The translations under genes were made by a program, and so were the position numbers. A stretch of 36,268 nucleotides of DNA from the NCBI GenBank assembly GCA_006844765.1, contig SPJV01000021.1, positions 1 to 36,268 of the forward strand, in the 5' to 3' direction. Below the pieces are notes generated by a model. It had not been told where the DNA came from and made no database searches. It saw only the letters and a list, made by a program, of their open reading frames with translations. The stretch is from Alphaproteobacteria bacterium (GTDB taxonomy: Bacteria > Pseudomonadota > Alphaproteobacteria > UBA8366 > Aestuariispiraceae). Shown here in pieces: positions 1-7,681 of this stretch. The number at the start of each line of letters is the position of its first letter. The first letter of the stretch is position 1.

Positions 1-1
1 G

Positions 2-598
2 CCGTATCTGCCGATTGATCCGGAAGATGTGGGCTCCAACTACGAAGCGGTTATCCGTGTTAACTCACAATCCGGTAAAGGCGGTGTCGCCTATATCATG
101 GAGACGGATTTTGGTGTTCGCATGCCGCGAAACCTACAGATTGAGTTCTCCAATGTGATCCAGCGACAGGCCGATGAATCCGGTAAGGAAATGCTGCCCC
201 AGGACATCTGGGAAGCGTTCTCGACCGAGTATCTGGAGAACAATACGCCCTTCGCCTTCATCGATCACCGGACCCAGCCGGATTCCCACGCAAGTGAGTT
301 GCGGGTGATCCAAGCGACGGTTATCCATAATGGTGAGCAGAAGACCCTGGATGCCAAAGGAAATGGCCCCATTGATGCCTATGTGGCTGCCCTGAAGGCT
401 GCCTCAGGGATCGAGATCCAGGTCATGGATTATTCCGAGCATGCCAAGGGCGAAGGGGCAGATGCGACAGCGATTGCCTATGTCGAAGCGCGTACCGCGA
501 ATGGAAAGCGGCTCTACGGGATCGGACAGGACAAAAATATCGTGACGGCTTCACTGAAGGCGGTAACTTGCGCCGTTAACCGGGCCAGTCAGATGTAA
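2..598 (+). CDS. leuA: 2-isopropylmalate synthase, C-terminal part (partial)
   Basis: The reading frame is open from base 2, so the gene enters from the left edge and only about 198 C-terminal codons are visible. The enzyme condenses acetyl-CoA with 2-oxoisovalerate, the first committed step of leucine synthesis in the cytoplasm. The visible part starts in the linker (YLPIDPEDVG, then NSQSGKGG, a well conserved LeuA stretch) and continues into the C-terminal regulatory LeuA dimer domain (GNGPIDAYVAALK, then GKRLYGIGQDKNIVTASLKAV), which normally binds leucine for feedback inhibition. The GKGG motif and the spacing fit the long (about 560 aa) LeuA form. The catalytic HMGL-like barrel lies outside the window. 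The GTG at 29 is an internal codon, not the start. A strong hairpin terminator follows 30 bases after the stop. Confidence 0.95.
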   Translation, partial: PYLPIDPEDVGSNYEAVIRVNSQSGKGGVAYIMETDFGVRMPRNLQIEFSNVIQRQADESGKEMLPQDIWEAFSTEYLENNTPFAFIDHRTQPDSHASELRVIQATVIHNGEQKTLDAKGNGPIDAYVAALKAASGIEIQVMDYSEHAKGEGADATAIAYVEARTANGKRLYGIGQDKNIVTASLKAVTCAVNRASQM

Positions 599-627
599 TC
601 GCGTCCCTTACAGATTTCGACGAATAG

Positions 628-670
628 AAAACCGGCGGTACCGTGCATAGGCGGACCGCCGGTTTTTCTT
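628..670 (+). terminator. Rho-independent terminator of leuA, probably bidirectional
   Basis: A 12-base arm (AAAACCGGCGGT, 628-639) pairs with ACCGCCGGTTTT (655-666) around a 15-base loop, and is followed by a T-rich run. The A-run on the left arm gives a T-run on the other strand, so the same hairpin can stop the minus-strand caspase gene, which ends at 694. Confidence 0.85.
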
Positions 671-693
671 TGGAGCACACTTGAATGCGGTCC

Positions 694-2313
694 TTACTTG
701 ATCGCTAGTGTCCCGGTGAAACGGCAACGACCGCGACCGAATTCAAGATCCGCCTCCGACCCTCTTATCCTACCCTTAAACCGAAACGCCTCGCTGCCAG
801 AAACCCCGACAATGTACTTTGCGCCCCTGAAGGCATTGTCTCGTAGTGTGGCCGAAATGGTCGCGATGTTGGAAATCGAAACCTTCACCCGATCACCATT
901 CAACTCAATACGGGTGTTGTACCCCTCACCGATGCTGCCCTGGCAGAAGCTGCCACCATAATCTGTGCCTCGTCGTAAGATTTCTCCTACGTATGGGCCC
1001 GTCGGGGGCGTTGTCGCATTGGTAAGGGCTGCGAGTTTTTTCTGTTCTTCAATGCCGGCGATCTTTGCTCTGGCCAAAGCCGCAAAATTCCCATTCGGAA
1101 AACTGCTTAGATAGGCTTGATACTCCGCTATCGTCCCGGCATTTTTCACCTGAAGCCAGAAATCTTCGTCTAGATCTTTTTCCGGCCCGAGCGCCGGTGC
1201 TGCAGCAGCTTCCGCAGCTTGACGGGCTGTGTCTTGCTCTGCTTGTTCTAAAGCCGCGATCCGACCCTTGGCTAATGCAGCAAAAATACCATTGGGGTAC
1301 TGCGCCAGATAGGTTTGAAAATCCGCTTTGTTGGTTGAATTTTGGATGGTTTGGAAGAACGAGACTTCCGCCTGCTGCCCTGCGGCGGTATCTGCCTTAT
1401 TTATCGCTTCTATCTTGGCGTGTGCCAGGGAAGAGAAGAGGCCTTGGGGATACTGTTTCAAATAGCTTTCGAACAGCCCTGTGTCGGTTCCATCCTTGAT
1501 CGAATTCCAGAAAGTCAGCTCCACAGTATTGTCTGGTAGCGGCGCGGAAACTGGCTCCGGTGCCTTCTTAAGGAAGAAAAAGTCACCGGTCAGGGAAGAG
1601 CTTTCCCAGGGAACCTGCTCCCCATTCGAACGGTCGATCACCGCGACCCGCACAGATTTAAAGACTTGCTCAACTGTTTGGCCCGGCTCATGGATTGCAC
1701 GAGACAGGGCGCGCGTATAGGGACTGTTGCGCCCCTTCCCATCCGCCGCGACTTTGCCCGGCGCTGTTGAATAGGCGATCATCGTCCCAGAAGGCGCGTC
1801 CATCCGCGCCAGACCGCTTCCGCCAGACCGCGTTGCGGCCTTATAGGGATTATTGCGGCAGGCATCCATCACCACGATGTTCAGCTTGTTGCCGGCATTC
1901 TCCAACGCTGAAAGAAGCGTCGAGGTTGGAAAACCTTCGAACTCTACATCAATCGAATCTTCAATCACGGCATCAATTGGAATCATATAATTGATCCCCT
2001 TCGCCTGAATGCCGTGACCCGCATAGAATACAAAGCCAACGGCCTCTTCCCCTGCATCTGTGAGGGCCCGCGAGAAACTGTGAACCGCACGGCGCATAGT
2101 GCGCCGATCTGCATTGATCTCGGATATTACTTCGAACCCGACATCACGCAGGGTTTCTGCCATTAGGGCGGCATCGTATTCCGGGTTGCTGAGTGGTTGG
2201 AGCGCATAAGTGCTGTTACCGATGACCAAAGCCACTCTGGGCGTAGCGCTCGCAACCTGCACTGCCAACAGTAAGACAACCGCAGCCATCCCAAGGCGGC
2301 ACCATGTCGTCAT
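694..2313 (-). CDS. Secreted caspase-like (peptidase C14) protein, downstream paralogue
   Basis: 539 aa. A hydrophobic signal sequence (about residues 1-23, ending ASA) is followed by a caspase p20-type domain: RVALVIGNSTY (26-36), the catalytic His in FYAGHG (H100) and the catalytic Cys in MDACRNNP (C152), so both dyad residues are present. Family knowledge: bacterial metacaspase/orthocaspase-like Cys peptidases of this type usually cleave after basic residues. Three copies of a roughly 37-residue helical repeat follow (about 267-303, 318-354, 384-420; pattern xFWxxIKxxxxxxxFxxYLxxYPxGxFxxLAxAKIxxI). A distinct C-terminal beta-rich domain (about 445-539) carries a pair of Cys. The ATG overlaps the stop of the upstream paralogue (ATGA, 2310-2313), implying translational coupling. 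Export to the periplasm is inferred from the signal sequence. The substrate is unknown. Confidence 0.85.
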   Translation of the reverse strand: MTTWCRLGMAAVVLLLAVQVASATPRVALVIGNSTYALQPLSNPEYDAALMAETLRDVGFEVISEINADRRTMRRAVHSFSRALTDAGEEAVGFVFYAGHGIQAKGINYMIPIDAVIEDSIDVEFEGFPTSTLLSALENAGNKLNIVVMDACRNNPYKAATRSGGSGLARMDAPSGTMIAYSTAPGKVAADGKGRNSPYTRALSRAIHEPGQTVEQVFKSVRVAVIDRSNGEQVPWESSSLTGDFFFLKKAPEPVSAPLPDNTVELTFWNSIKDGTDTGLFESYLKQYPQGLFSSLAHAKIEAINKADTAAGQQAEVSFFQTIQNSTNKADFQTYLAQYPNGIFAALAKGRIAALEQAEQDTARQAAEAAAAPALGPEKDLDEDFWLQVKNAGTIAEYQAYLSSFPNGNFAALARAKIAGIEEQKKLAALTNATTPPTGPYVGEILRRGTDYGGSFCQGSIGEGYNTRIELNGDRVKVSISNIATISATLRDNAFRGAKYIVGVSGSEAFRFKGRIRGSEADLEFGRGRCRFTGTLAIK

Positions 2314-3962
2314 TGTTCAACCCTCTCTGCGGTGAAGATGAATGGCCCGCAGTTTTGACCCCGAAACGTAGTTTGACCTGTCCCACCGTCCAGACTGATC
2401 TTGGCTCGTCGGAAGTGTTTGTTACCCCAGGTTTGCCCAAAGAAACCAAGGGTCACACTGGCCATATTGCTAAAGCTGCCTTTTACCACACCCACGCTGT
2501 TGGTGTTCGACACAAGTTTTGTCTTGAATTTTCCGTCGCGCACGACAACCACAGCGCTCGCTTCTTGGTTACTTGAACAAAAGGATATATGTGGGCGTGT
2601 TCCCCCTTTTGAAATCCAGGAAATTTTCCACTTCCCATCAGCCGGGTGAGTGGCTGCCGGGCTGAGCGCAGCAATTTTCCGCCGTTCCTCAATTCCGGAA
2701 ATCTTAGCGCGAGCCAGCGCTACATACTTACCGTTTGGAAAGCTCTTGAGATAGGCCTCGAATTCAGCGACCGATTGGGCGTCTTTGACATTCGCCCAAA
2801 ATGCATCATCCGCATCAATTTCCGGTTCTGCTGGGGACGCAGTGTTTACCGCGCGTTCCTCATCCGCCTTTTCAATCACCGCGATCCGCGCCTTCGCGAG
2901 GCTCGCAAATGTTCCGTCAGGAAATTGCTTCAGATAGGCCTGAAAATCAGCGGCATCATCTGAGTTCTGAATGGTCTGGAAGAAGGCGGTGTCAGACTTT
3001 TTCCCGTCAGCGGCGTTCTTCTTTGAGATTGATTCGATCTTAGCTTTGGCGAGTCCGGCAAAAACGCCTTCGGGGTATTGGGTGAGATAGCTTTCGAACA
3101 GTGCTTTCGTTTGGCCATCCTTGATCGAGTTCCAGAAGGTTAGCTCGACTGCTTGTGGTTCAATGGCAGGCTCCGGCACGGCAACCGGCTCGGGCGCTTT
3201 CTCGACAAAGTAAAAATCGCCGGTCAGGGATGAGCTTTCCCAAGGCACTTGATCGCCATTTGTACGATCCATGACCGAGACCCGCACTGACTTGAAGACT
3301 TGCTCTACCGTCGCGCCAGCCGTGTTCATTGATCGGGCGAGAGCACGGGTATAGGGGCTGTTCTTGCCCCGACCGTCCACGGCAACCTTCCCCGGTGCGG
3401 TTGAATAGGCGATCAAGGTCCCGCTCGGCGCATCCATGCGCGCCAAACCACCGCCACCTGCCCGCGTTGCGGCCTTATAGGGATTGTTCCGACAGGCATC
3501 CATCACAACAATGTTCAATCGATTGCCGGCCGCATCCAGCGCAGACAAAAGGGTTGAAGTTGGGAAGCCTTCGAATTCCACATCCAGGGCATCCTCAATC
3601 CGGGCATCAACGGGGATCATATAATTCCCCCCCTTTGCCTGGATACCGTGTCCTGCGTAGAAAACAAAACCGACGGCATCAGAGCCGGCATCACGAAGGG
3701 CCCGTCCGAAACTATGGATGGCCCGCTTCATGGCCCGGGCATCCGCATCAATTTCATCGATAACGTCGAAACCGACGCTGCGGAGGGTCTTTGCCATCAA
3801 GGTCGCATCATTGGTCGGGTTGGAAAGTGGTTGCTGTTCATAGCTGCCATTCCCAATAACCAGTGCGATGCGTTTTTCAGCCTGTACTGCTCCGAATGGG
3901 ACGCAACACAACGCAAGTATGGATAACCACTTGCAAAAGCGTGAGATCAAAAATCGACGCAT
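2310..3962 (-). CDS. Secreted caspase-like (peptidase C14) protein, upstream paralogue
   Basis: 550 aa from the ATG at 3962. The frame is open further upstream, but a signal peptide (MRRFLISRFCKW then a hydrophobic core ending VQA) begins exactly here. The caspase domain has IALVIGNGSY, the catalytic His in FYAGHG (about H105) and Cys in MDACRNNP (about C157). As in the downstream paralogue, three FW/FF-xx-I-K...YL-x-x-FP-x-G repeats follow, then a C-terminal domain (about 440-550) that is clearly diverged between the two copies, while the caspase domains are nearly the same. This pattern points to a tandem duplication followed by change in the C-terminal, possibly ligand- or substrate-selecting, part. 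It is the first gene of a two-gene unit overlapping the next by 4 bases. The substrate is unknown. Confidence 0.85.
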   Translation of the reverse strand: MRRFLISRFCKWLSILALCCVPFGAVQAEKRIALVIGNGSYEQQPLSNPTNDATLMAKTLRSVGFDVIDEIDADARAMKRAIHSFGRALRDAGSDAVGFVFYAGHGIQAKGGNYMIPVDARIEDALDVEFEGFPTSTLLSALDAAGNRLNIVVMDACRNNPYKAATRAGGGGLARMDAPSGTLIAYSTAPGKVAVDGRGKNSPYTRALARSMNTAGATVEQVFKSVRVSVMDRTNGDQVPWESSSLTGDFYFVEKAPEPVAVPEPAIEPQAVELTFWNSIKDGQTKALFESYLTQYPEGVFAGLAKAKIESISKKNAADGKKSDTAFFQTIQNSDDAADFQAYLKQFPDGTFASLAKARIAVIEKADEERAVNTASPAEPEIDADDAFWANVKDAQSVAEFEAYLKSFPNGKYVALARAKISGIEERRKIAALSPAATHPADGKWKISWISKGGTRPHISFCSSNQEASAVVVVRDGKFKTKLVSNTNSVGVVKGSFSNMASVTLGFFGQTWGNKHFRRAKISLDGGTGQTTFRGQNCGPFIFTAERVEQ

Positions 3963-4084
3963 AGCCTGTGTCCCGCAGTGTAATTTCCCATAGTGCAAAG
4001 CGATGACTGTTGTCAGCAATGACGCCACAGAACTATAGCACATGTTGATCGGGTTCAAAATTCCTGCATTTGGAATATGACAGG

Positions 4085-4579
4085 CTACTCAGAACGAGAC
4101 ATTTCCCGAAATGATTCGTGAAAGTCATAAGGGTCGCACTGATCAAAATTTCCTACAGTCATTAGCATCTTGACGTCCCCATCAACATCGACGATGGGGA
4201 GTGTCAGGCGTGAATATGTTTGGTTCTCACCGCCTTCGAAAAAATGGACACGATGCTGAATGGCGCGACATTCCCTGACGGATTGCGCGTAATTCTCGTA
4301 AACCATGTTTTTAAAAACAAGAGGCGTCAGGATGTCCAACGGCTTCCCTGTCGGGTCCATTCCCAAAAGATTGCAAACTGCTGTGCCGCAGAGTCGATAC
4401 CTGAATTCCAATGGTTCCAACGTCACGTCCAGCAAACAGACATAGGGTAGAAACAAATGAAATTCGAGGGGGTCAATATCTGCGCGGCGGGGCGCCGATT
4501 TTTTTCCCCGCTTCATGTTCCAATAACGATAGACCCCATCCAAGACAGGGTGTTCACCGCTATCGAGAGGTATTTCCAT
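4085..4579 (-). CDS. PAS-domain (PAS_5-like) protein
   Basis: 164 aa from the ATG at 4579. The frame can be extended to a TTG at 4618 (177 aa), but that codon has no visible ribosome site. The layout matches the PAS_5 family common in alphaproteobacteria: a YRYWNMKRG...PRRADIDPLEF N-terminus, then FLPYVCLLDV, FRYRLCGTAV and LTLPIVDVDGDVKMLMTV. No output domain is attached, so it is probably a stand-alone sensory or adaptor protein whose ligand cannot be read from the sequence. It is divergent from the glutathione S-transferase at 4731, and the space between them holds a dyad that could control either gene. Confidence 0.7.
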   Translation of the reverse strand: MEIPLDSGEHPVLDGVYRYWNMKRGKKSAPRRADIDPLEFHLFLPYVCLLDVTLEPLEFRYRLCGTAVCNLLGMDPTGKPLDILTPLVFKNMVYENYAQSVRECRAIQHRVHFFEGGENQTYSRLTLPIVDVDGDVKMLMTVGNFDQCDPYDFHESFREMSRSE

Positions 4580-4689
4580 GAATTTTAGGGTATCTTCCGG
4601 CACCAAAAAATCTTTCAATATAAGCGTTTAAATCAACTTGATGATCCATCATGGTTTGTTTGAAACCTGAGTGTACATACGATCAATTT

Positions 4690-4706
4690 CTTAACATTTT
4701 GTTAAG
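4690..4706. promoter_or_regulatory. Inverted repeat in the divergent PAS/GST intergenic region
   Basis: CTTAACA-TTT-TGTTAAG is a perfect 7-bp dyad with a 3-base centre, lying 24 bases upstream of the GST start codon and within the 151-base divergent region. Its size and symmetry fit a dimeric repressor site. No cognate regulator is identified. Confidence 0.4.
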
Positions 4707-4730
4707 ACTATCGCAAAGGCATGTAAGATT

Positions 4731-5432
4731 ATGAAAATGCTTCTTATTTCAGGCTCTCCCTATGCTCGAAAAGTCAGAATTATTCTGCGTGAGCTAGAGG
4801 TTGAGTGTGAGCTAAATATGCTGTCCACTTATCCGCCGACTGAGGACGAGGTTGGATGTTACAATCCAAGTTTGCGCATTCCGACATTGATCGACGGCAA
4901 GGAAGAAATCTTCGAATCGGATCTGATCGTTGAATATGTTCTTGAGACATATGGTCACCGATCAGGCGCCCACCAGGCCAAAGTCCCTTTTCTTCCGCAA
5001 CGATACAAGCAAGAGACAAAATGGATAGACCTCAAACGATCTGCCATTGTTGAAACACTCATAGATACCATGGTGAATGCCGCCTATTTGAACTGGTGCG
5101 GACTTACCGAAACGCGGCGAAACCTCATGGGGTTCAGTTTGGAATCTCGATGGGAGCAACGTATTGCCCGATGTCTTGATTGGTTGGAAGAACAGGCAAC
5201 GCCGGATGGTTTCTCTCCGGGCTTCTTAACACTGCAGGATATAGAATTTATCTGTGCCGTGGAATGGACGGATGCCAGAATGCAATATCCCTGGCGTGAG
5301 GGTAGACCAACGCTTGCGGCATTGGTTGATAGCTTTGCGGACCGACCAAGTTTCGCCGAAAGCCAGTTTCCCCCAATGCCGGATTTCCTTATGCCGGCAC
5401 TTGAGGAACAAGGTAAAACGAGTAGCGGTTAA
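4731..5432 (+). CDS. Glutathione S-transferase family protein
   Basis: 233 aa. The N-terminal thioredoxin-like half (about 1-80) carries the GST signature SGSPYARKVRIILREL with a Ser/Tyr at the usual glutathione-activating position, the cis-Pro region LRIPTLID and the glutathione gamma-Glu contact FESDLIVEYV. The C-terminal half (about 95-220) is all-helical with an N-cap-like FLTLQDIEFICAVEWTDAR. The arrangement resembles YibF-type bacterial GSTs. The substrate is unknown. Its TAA overlaps the TAA of the convergent small gene (TTAA, 5429-5432), so the two transcripts meet tail to tail. Confidence 0.85.
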   Translation: MKMLLISGSPYARKVRIILRELEVECELNMLSTYPPTEDEVGCYNPSLRIPTLIDGKEEIFESDLIVEYVLETYGHRSGAHQAKVPFLPQRYKQETKWIDLKRSAIVETLIDTMVNAAYLNWCGLTETRRNLMGFSLESRWEQRIARCLDWLEEQATPDGFSPGFLTLQDIEFICAVEWTDARMQYPWREGRPTLAALVDSFADRPSFAESQFPPMPDFLMPALEEQGKTSSG

Positions 5433-5854
5433 TCTTTCGCGGGATTGGGTTGGCCCGCCCGGTTCTGTTCGGGGACCCGGACGACCTTTCCGTCCTTAAA
5501 CCAGATGCGATGCAGGCCCGGCTTAACCCCGGCAGCGACCAATTCCATTGAGGGTTCGAAGTCCAGAGGACCACTATACCAATCCGCCGGAACCTCTTTC
5601 TGCCCGCCGAAGAGCTCCTCAACACCGACATCATTGCCTTCCAAATCCCAGGCATAGAGACCAATCAGCCAAAGTTCGGTGCCCCTCACCTCCCACCGGC
5701 CAATGTAGCCACGCGTGCACTGATCACTACGCTTCATAAAGCGTGGACGATCTTTATGGGTCTCCATCCATTCCGCAAAAGGCAGCGTGAACAATTTATA
5801 GGGTTCACCGCGCAGGATGATGACATCGGGCACTTGTTCGTTATGGAGTGTCAT
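5429..5854 (-). CDS. Conserved-looking hypothetical protein, 141 aa
   Basis: Not recognised. It begins with ATG at 5854, has no signal peptide or membrane segment, and is rich in Trp and Gly turns (GRWEVRGTELWLIGLYAW, about residues 52-69). This suggests a small beta-rich soluble domain. The coding assignment rests on a full-length frame with codon use like its neighbours and on the exact convergent stop overlap with the GST gene, which leaves no space for an alternative. Confidence 0.6.
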   Translation of the reverse strand: MTLHNEQVPDVIILRGEPYKLFTLPFAEWMETHKDRPRFMKRSDQCTRGYIGRWEVRGTELWLIGLYAWDLEGNDVGVEELFGGQKEVPADWYSGPLDFEPSMELVAAGVKPGLHRIWFKDGKVVRVPEQNRAGQPNPAKD

Positions 5855-6015
5855 AAAATGCTATTCCGATGATTGGTCTATTGTGATTCAACTACTCAGT
5901 TTTCGTCAAAGAGAGGGACAGCCCTACCCCTTTGCTAAAAGGCCCCCTATCTTAACTGGGTGGGTGTTGAAACGCCACAAACGGAATTACGAATGCCAGG
6001 ACAGGCCGCGCCGCT

Positions 6016-6633
6016 ATGACTAGACAATCCATATCAACGCTGACTTTCATTTTTGCCGCCTTGGTCATGTTGTCGGCGCAAACACTTAGTGCCGAAGCAG
6101 CTGATAAATTTTGGTATCACGAAGCGCCAAGTTTCAGCGGGGAGCAACGGCCTTATGTTCCACGTGTCACGCCGACCGACACCCCCGATCATCCCTTTCA
6201 AGGTCCGGATGGACAGGAACGCACCCTCGCGGATTTCCAGGGGCGTATCGTTCTCGTTAATTTCTGGGCGACCTGGTGTCCGCCCTGCGTGAAGGAAATG
6301 CCAAGCCTTAACACGCTTCAAGAAACGCTTGGGGGAGATGACTTCACCGTCGTTGCGTTTTCTCTTGAAGCGCCAATCGGCACAGTTGGGTCAGACGAGC
6401 GGATCAAATCGTTCTTGGCGGAGAATAGTCTAAATGCGTTGCCGCCTTATCGCGCCCATGATCCGCAGCAGACCTTTAACGCATTCCGCCTTGGCGCTTT
6501 GCCGACATCCTTAGTGTTGGGGCCGGATGGGCAGACAATCGGGACGTTGGAAGGGCCTGCGGATTGGGCCAGCCCGGATGCCGTTGCGCTTTTCCGATAT
6601 CTCATCGACAACCAACCAGGACCGCAAGAGTAG
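6016..6633 (+). CDS. TlpA/ResA-type thiol:disulfide interchange protein
   Basis: 205 aa. A signal peptide (about 1-28, core TFIFAALVMLSAQTLSAEA) sends it to the periplasm. A redoxin/thioredoxin fold follows: LADFQGRIVLVNFWATWCPPC contains the active-site pair C88-x-x-C91, and the cis-Pro loop lies in GALPTSLVLGPDGQ. Proteins of this family reduce disulfides, classically in apocytochrome c or copper-centre maturation. Here no cytochrome-assembly gene is adjacent, so the client is unknown. The start is fixed by an in-frame stop at 5968 and the signal peptide; the ribosome site is weak. A short upstream ATG frame (5993-6019) ends at ATGA overlapping the start. Confidence 0.85.
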   Translation: MTRQSISTLTFIFAALVMLSAQTLSAEAADKFWYHEAPSFSGEQRPYVPRVTPTDTPDHPFQGPDGQERTLADFQGRIVLVNFWATWCPPCVKEMPSLNTLQETLGGDDFTVVAFSLEAPIGTVGSDERIKSFLAENSLNALPPYRAHDPQQTFNAFRLGALPTSLVLGPDGQTIGTLEGPADWASPDAVALFRYLIDNQPGPQE

Positions 6634-6662
6634 CCGGTCCTCATTTGGTCGGGCTCCTGATC

Positions 6663-6696
6663 AAAAAAATCCCGGCGTCCCTTGCGAACGCCGGGA
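6663..6696 (-). terminator. Rho-independent terminator of the sgaA-mtkAB operon
   Basis: On the minus strand TCCCGGCGT (6696-6688) pairs with ACGCCGGGA (6678-6670) around a 9-base loop and is followed by seven T (6669-6663). It lies 66 bases past the mtkB stop, marking the end of the serine-cycle transcript. It also separates it from the convergent tlpA-like gene. Confidence 0.9.
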
Positions 6697-6762
6697 AGAG
6701 AGGAACCAAGGAATTAGAAGGTTGGACCCAGGTGGTGTAGGGGTCGCGCCAATTCCTAGTGA

Positions 6763-7662
6763 TCAGGCAGCCTGATTAAGGCCGCCCAATACGGTTGCTA
6801 CCGTCGCGCCCATTTCGGACGGCGTTGGTGCGACTGTGACGCCGGCGTTTTTCAGGATTTCAACTTTCTCCTGCGCTGACTCGCCAAAGGCTGAAATGAT
6901 CGCACCGGCATGGCCCATCCGTCTGCCTTTCGGTGCCGAGAGACCGGCGACATAAGCAATTACCGGCTTCGTCATGTGATCGCGGGCAAAGGCTGCGGCT
7001 TCGGCTTCCTGCGGACCGCCAATTTCACCGATCATCATGACTGCATCAGTCTCTGGATCCGCTTCGAAGTCACGCAGCGTGTCGACAAAGGAAGATCCAT
7101 TAATCGGATCACCACCGATACCGACGGATGTCGAAACGCCAATACCATGTTCCTTCATCTGCGAGGCGGCCTCATAACCCAGCGTTCCGGACCGTCCAAC
7201 GATACCAACCCGACCCTGCAGGTAGATATGGCCGGGCATAATGCCCATCATTGCCTTGCCGGGGCTGATCACGCCCGCGCAGTTGGGGCCAACGAGACGC
7301 ATCCGGCTCTCATTCCGATACCGCCGCATGAAGCGTTTCACCCGCATCATGTCTTGAGCCGGAATGCCGTCGGTCACACAGACACAAAGTCGGATACCTG
7401 CATCCGCCGCTTCCATGATCGCATCCGCTGCAAAAGGCGGGGGAACGAAGACAAGGCTGGCTTCCGCTCCGGTTTCTTCAACCGCCCCTTTGACCGTATT
7501 GAATACCGGGCGTTCCAGGTGATTGGTGCCGCCACGACCCGGCGTTACACCGCCGACGATCTTTGTTCCATAGTCGATGGCTTCTTGAGCATGGAAACTG
7601 CCAATCCGGCCGGTGAAGCCCTGGATCAGAACGCGGGTGTTCTCGTCGAGAAGGATTGCCAT
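6763..7662 (-). CDS. mtkB: Malate-CoA ligase (malate thiokinase) alpha subunit
   Basis: 299 aa, start ATG at 7662 with a strong GAGGAG site. The protein is a succinyl-CoA synthetase alpha-type ligase: an N-terminal CoA-binding Rossmann domain (VLIQGFTGRIGSFHAQEAI, VVGGVTPGRGG) and a ligase domain with the phospho-His loop GRRMGHAGAIIS (about residues 240-251). It makes malyl-CoA from malate, CoA and ATP. The choice of MtkB over SucD rests on its stretches FVPPPFAADAIMEAADAG and GIPAQDMMRVKRF, which resemble what I recall of methylotroph MtkB, and on its place directly after mtkA and sgaA. SucD activity cannot be excluded from sequence alone. No sucAB genes are adjacent. Confidence 0.85.
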   Translation of the reverse strand: MAILLDENTRVLIQGFTGRIGSFHAQEAIDYGTKIVGGVTPGRGGTNHLERPVFNTVKGAVEETGAEASLVFVPPPFAADAIMEAADAGIRLCVCVTDGIPAQDMMRVKRFMRRYRNESRMRLVGPNCAGVISPGKAMMGIMPGHIYLQGRVGIVGRSGTLGYEAASQMKEHGIGVSTSVGIGGDPINGSSFVDTLRDFEADPETDAVMMIGEIGGPQEAEAAAFARDHMTKPVIAYVAGLSAPKGRRMGHAGAIISAFGESAQEKVEILKNAGVTVAPTPSEMGATVATVLGGLNQAA

Positions 7663-7681
7663 TGCGATATCTCCTCTTTCC

